From JAFGTE01 sp965369305 (lineage in GTDB: Bacteria; Patescibacteriota; Gracilibacteria; UM-FILTER-43-11): a stretch of 8,875 nt of DNA. The notes under the pieces were generated by a model. It was not told the origin of the DNA. It saw only the letters and a program-made list of their open reading frames with translations, and did no database searches. Position 1 is the stretch's first letter, and each line of letters starts with the position of its first letter. The DNA lies in the NCBI GenBank assembly GCA_965369305.1, contig CBDUQG010000046.1, positions 1 through 8,875 on the forward strand, read 5' to 3'. Shown here piece after piece: positions 6,601 to 8,875 of this stretch. Both the position numbers and the translations under genes were made by a program.

Positions 6601-7397
6601 ATATCGTGTGGTGTGGGAAAGCGCTTAGAAGTTCTTCCAAGGTAGCGTGATATGATTTTTAGCGAATGGTCAAAGCTCTTGGCAATAGAGGGCTCTGACG
6701 CCATGAGCAAATCGGCCAGAAATTCAGGGCCAAGGCTTTCAGAAACTTTGCGATAATGGCGGATTTGATCGATCAACCTCTCATCAGCTTCATCAGCACG
6801 TTCACGAACAAAATGGCAACGCCCTTCTAAGTCTCCCGGCATCATATCTTTAACCTTTTTCCAATCAAGAATACCTGTCCCCCTGTCCTCAATTAATCTC
6901 ACAATAGATGCATATTGGGCCGGATGATGTATGCGGACCCAGTTCGGATTAATTGTAACTTCAGGATCTTCCGATCTCATGTAAGGGGTCAGTGACAGCA
7001 TCTCTTTTGCAAGATCTCTTTCGTTTGTTAATTCACGATTTGCTGCAAATGATCCATAGCTGAGCCCCTTAATTTTTTGCTCATACATTGATTCAAGAAC
7101 ACCGTGAGACACCTTTGACCTTATACTAGCAATCAATCCCTCCAATTCTTGTAAGGCCGGGTGCTCTTTTGTCAACTTTTCGAGTGCCTCATCAACTTCA
7201 CGACAAAGTCCAAAAAGATCAACAGGCTTATCTAACTCTGTATTCCCATTAGCATCCATCACACTGAGGAGATCTTCAAGGTGAATCCGAAGCAGAGTTA
7301 AGTAGGCACGCAGTGATTTCAAATCTTTGCGCTCCTCCAGAATTTGGTCACTTTCGTAGTCAAAATAATCGATGATGCTGTTATTTTTAATGGGCAT
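3654..7397 (-). CDS. SNF2-type helicase fused to a class I methyltransferase-like domain
   Basis: This is a 1247-residue protein. Residues 1-360 are mostly helical and unrecognised. Residues about 365-830 form an SF2 helicase of SNF2 type: LRQR (371-374, Q-motif-like), FMGMGKT (391-397, Walker A), DEVQWAKN (495-502, motif II, like SNF2 DEAHxxKN), LLLSGDPVPN (525-534, like LLLTGTPxQN), VPLKLSPAQQAHYDSIL (610-626, a typical SNF2 linker), EGINL (761-765, motif V) and QFVKRFARDG (785-794, motif VI with paired arginines). All core ATPase motifs are present, so it should be active. Residues about 938-1100 resemble a SAM methyltransferase: ADVACGPL (motif I), NFDMNP, FSLVNCASALQCL and ALEEINRVLVNQGVALITLP. 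No (D/N)PP(Y/F) is seen. A basic linker (KPKKKQ, 1106-1111) leads to a helical end. The start lies 3 bases after the upstream gene with no clear Shine-Dalgarno, so translation is probably coupled. No nuclease motif was recognised. Confidence 0.88.
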   Translation of the reverse strand: MPIKNNSIIDYFDYESDQILEERKDLKSLRAYLTLLRIHLEDLLSVMDANGNTELDKPVDLFGLCREVDEALEKLTKEHPALQELEGLIASIRSKVSHGVLESMYEQKIKGLSYGSFAANRELTNERDLAKEMLSLTPYMRSEDPEVTINPNWVRIHHPAQYASIVRLIEDRGTGILDWKKVKDMMPGDLEGRCHFVRERADEADERLIDQIRHYRKVSESLGPEFLADLLMASEPSIAKSFDHSLKIISRYLGRTSKRFPTPHDIADLPAVSLERPALRKVVFISLRNYVYQMLTESAGEALSPEEHKERLNEVGRHLTETLDPSQEAHLSLIKEIIEYFETALKLPVSDRIKKEVYDHRKDKNCPVPSLRQRIAMSEIEKEKTMLLAFFMGMGKTASAFLCKEHVGAKKMLFICTNGVGMPKTVATQVEKHYKDGEAPTVGIITAKACQEEITEALESEIIIMPYSMLTSKEREKGKITEQLYKAGIDFLTVDEVQWAKNKQGLYTEEVRKFTENIPGLEYKLLLSGDPVPNVPDDILPQLRLKKPDEFTPPGPKPEGANQDEYSTRKMQSLRYWMRQNDPLLLRTFLLDFVLKLDLPGEWESYVERVPLKLSPAQQAHYDSILANDELETMEKINQLTLALLNPALGSPMATENATLDAIFDIVVKDFEDNDSVVIAIDNFRRGILDRKLEMELAHVPSLMEQLEERLEAHFGEGKVDFHMIHGDVPIEKRPDILDDVRYPPSGQKVVLFSLLDPIKEGINLSEINRAILLGPTMRKADMAQFVKRFARDGNDEAKIRVLGCQDTIFQGIDEHSTHKYYLCQRLLHGGTLTDEDMAVLEGESINEDVSIQNGKLVIGTAISRKAMNDRQTMNMYHRHLQNRGEGRMSLFVDAYGQDYAERYVRNWEGSHSANNGRFVAGLIDTLFRQRLVPKGRFADVACGPLVLENTYALMNPSAMIVNFDMNPFVMDEGVEMLRRRKNNSTYTPTKKVSRMTGLDAEDAAFSLVNCASALQCLAQGRGNSKTSERSAALEEINRVLVNQGVALITLPPNVCSEVEFETFVAEMENFGFEVLDSYTGEGISTDDEEGRVFHNLVLAMKKIGKPKKKQIKVSNLRFTRRHIANVNKGNRSKVRTEAWSSHHTEFAINQTPLTYKASTQERLAKIDEIEYQRLVNSARTQLVDVYSQNGNSLDDLTEEQKAALAEAGILLIRISGIEGDAKWLFSVRNQKFKSDVSHRLFEELND

Positions 7398-7400
7398 TGG

Positions 7401-8875
7401 CTATTTACTTAGAATCGTTTTAACATGAGCAAGTTTTTCTCTATGAGCAGTAATACCTGCTTCCAATTGGCTAATTACTTCTTTTTCGCGCTCAATTTCA
7501 GCCTTTATTTCTTCGCGCTCTCCATCAAAATCGCGTAACTCCCCTGCTTGGGTGTTGATTGAGCTAACCAGTCTTCTCAGCTCCCTTATTTTCATTCCTA
7601 AAGCGCTCATATGGTCACTCCAGGTTTTAAAATCATTATCCTCAGGGTCTGGCATAGCGCTTTTTAAGCTCTCTTTCTCTGTCACTAGTACCTCCAACTC
7701 TAAAGTGGACTCCCTGACCCTCTCCTCTTGTACATCAATATCCGATAACTCCCCCATCATTTCTCGCAGGCTACGCACGCGCTTATCGTGCTTCTCTTCA
7801 TTAGACAGCAAATTTGAAGCCAGCTTACCAACCATATCTTGCACTTCCGCTAATTGTGAATCGCCACTATCAGTTACACTGGTTTTTCTTATGAGCTCAG
7901 TAATTATTGCAGTATATGCTTCGAGCGTAAAAGGCTTTGAATCCAGTCCTTTGCGCTCAGGTGATGTAGCGGTAGCACGGTAGGTTCTTTCCCTGAAGTT
8001 CTCACGTATGAAGCCCACCACTTTTGTCAGGAAGGTTATTTGAGGCAATGTAAAAGAACGTATATTATCAGCCTTATAAACTGCCGAAAGGGCCCCGATA
8101 ATATTTATCAATTGATTCCTATGTCCTTCAGATTTTAGATATCTCTCTCTAAAATCCTGTAGAAAGGCTATGTTCTGCAAGATTTCCTCTCGCGTGGATT
8201 CAGGCAAATCTACCATATCAATAAGCGAGCTTTCCGTACCCGGGATTATCTGCAGCTCTTTTTTTGGTGACCTTTCAGCAGCTGCTGCAGACCTGTCAAG
8301 TATGGCCATCACTTCTTCTAAGTTCTCATCTAAATATGCCTGAAGCTGTTCTAAAGTCAGACCAACTTCAGCATAGATTGCTTTAAAATCCTCCGTCGTT
8401 TCTGCTAGAAAGTAGTTTAATTCATCATCTGCAAAATTGGGATTCTTTTTCGCAAATCTTCTAAGGCTGGATAAGATAAAATTGGCCTGACTTGTAGAAA
8501 GCTCAGGTGCCATAACTTTTTGCCCCAACTTTCCTGAATCCAGAACTGTCTCAACCTCTACTTCCACCTTAGACTCTTCGCCCACCCCTTCGAATACTTG
8601 GGCCAAGGTGTTGTTAGTGGTCTGTATTTCTTCTTGCGACACTTCAAAGTCAGCAATCTCAAGTTCTATGAATTCTATGGTTTCATCGCTAAGTGGACAG
8701 TTATCACGAATTCTTGACAATAGCGCCTGAGCCAAGCTGAATACCTCAGCCTTACCAGAAGCACCTCCAACATCCTCTCTCAACTGGTTGCATAGCTCTA
8801 AAATCTCAACAACATAATATTGGGTTTCTTCAATCGGGTCATCGCTAACGCCTTCTTCTGAAAACAAGTAAATAA
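7401..8875 (-). CDS. Unrecognised helical and coiled-coil protein (5' end beyond right edge)
   Basis: The frame is open to the window edge. A TTG at 8865-8867 could be a start, but the frame continues through it and the first ATG is about 118 codons further in, so the gene most likely begins outside the window. At least 488 residues are visible, acidic overall and almost entirely helical, with no membrane segment. Residues about 355-488 have long runs of charged heptads (RVRESTLELEVLVTEKESLK, then EREEIKAEIEREKEVISQLE) that predict a coiled coil with a break near MPDPEDNDF (405-413). The middle (about 125-330) looks globular. No catalytic motif was recognised. It ends 3 bases before the helicase-methyltransferase gene, so both are in one operon. 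A structural or adaptor partner of the helicase is a reasonable inference, but no family is known to me. Confidence 0.8.
   Translation of the reverse strand, partial: IYLFSEEGVSDDPIEETQYYVVEILELCNQLREDVGGASGKAEVFSLAQALLSRIRDNCPLSDETIEFIELEIADFEVSQEEIQTTNNTLAQVFEGVGEESKVEVEVETVLDSGKLGQKVMAPELSTSQANFILSSLRRFAKKNPNFADDELNYFLAETTEDFKAIYAEVGLTLEQLQAYLDENLEEVMAILDRSAAAAERSPKKELQIIPGTESSLIDMVDLPESTREEILQNIAFLQDFRERYLKSEGHRNQLINIIGALSAVYKADNIRSFTLPQITFLTKVVGFIRENFRERTYRATATSPERKGLDSKPFTLEAYTAIITELIRKTSVTDSGDSQLAEVQDMVGKLASNLLSNEEKHDKRVRSLREMMGELSDIDVQEERVRESTLELEVLVTEKESLKSAMPDPEDNDFKTWSDHMSALGMKIRELRRLVSSINTQAGELRDFDGEREEIKAEIEREKEVISQLEAGITAHREKLAHVKTILSK

Noticed and set aside
3654..7397. Calling the fusion a type I or type IIG restriction-modification enzyme
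   Set aside because: No PD-(D/E)xK nuclease motif, target-recognition region or (D/N)PP(Y/F) methylase motif could be seen.
7552..7983. Open frame of 143 codons on the plus strand
   Set aside because: It is serine- and leucine-rich, antisense to the coiled-coil gene, and has no ribosome-binding site or recognisable domain.
1..8875. CRISPR arrays, tRNA or rRNA genes, insertion sequences
   Set aside because: No regularly spaced repeats, tRNA-like cloverleaf segments, rRNA-like sequence, transposase or transposon-type terminal repeats with target duplications were seen.

Overview
The window is bacterial: densely packed genes, short Shine-Dalgarno spacings, overlapping stops and starts, and no introns. 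Only the standard code is needed, since every gene ends in TAG, TGA or TAA and none needs recoding. A DUF1361 membrane protein beside an acylphosphatase gives no firm taxonomic placement. A Patescibacteria/CPR-type or other poorly sampled lineage is a guess. Base composition is mosaic. Samples I counted by hand give about 60% GC in the regulator cassette (around 1150-2926) and about 42% in the helicase gene that follows (around 3660).

Layout. (1) 2-1016, plus strand: the tail of a gene cut by the left edge that ends in a membrane segment, then a DUF1361 five-helix membrane protein, then an acylphosphatase. The three are chained by stop/start overlaps, so they form one operon, which ends at a perfect 30-bp palindromic terminator (1044-1073). 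(2) 1150-2926, minus strand: a three-gene operon read right to left, holding a helix-turn-helix regulator, an 80-residue basic protein of possible OB-fold type, and a ParB/Srx-superfamily DNA-binding protein with its own helix-turn-helix. (3) 2927-3087: a divergent regulatory region with two back-to-back sigma70-type promoters and a large imperfect inverted repeat over the predicted minus-strand transcription start. (4) 3088-3657, plus strand: an unrecognised 189-residue protein that meets the next gene tail to tail, the two sharing a CTAG as both stop codons. (5) 3654-8875, minus strand: a two-gene unit with an unrecognised helical, coiled-coil protein (its 5' end runs off the right edge), followed 3 bases later by a 1247-residue protein. 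That protein fuses an unknown N-terminal helical region, a SNF2-type helicase and a class I SAM-methyltransferase-like domain.

How they may work together. Left of about 1080 the genes look like ordinary chromosome. The rest looks accessory. The three DNA-binding proteins have no ParA, integrase or replication protein in view and could be the control module of an integrated element. Inverted repeats of related sequence (CCACTAG...CTAGGG) lie at both ends of that cassette and could be operators, centromere-like sites or recombination sites. The SNF2-methyltransferase fusion with its coiled-coil partner is the best candidate here for an undescribed DNA-processing or defence system. Its methyltransferase domain lacks the (D/N)PP(Y/F) motif of N6-adenine or N4-cytosine DNA methylases and has a degenerate SAM loop, so it is not a standard restriction-modification enzyme. 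The defence role is inferred from domain content only.
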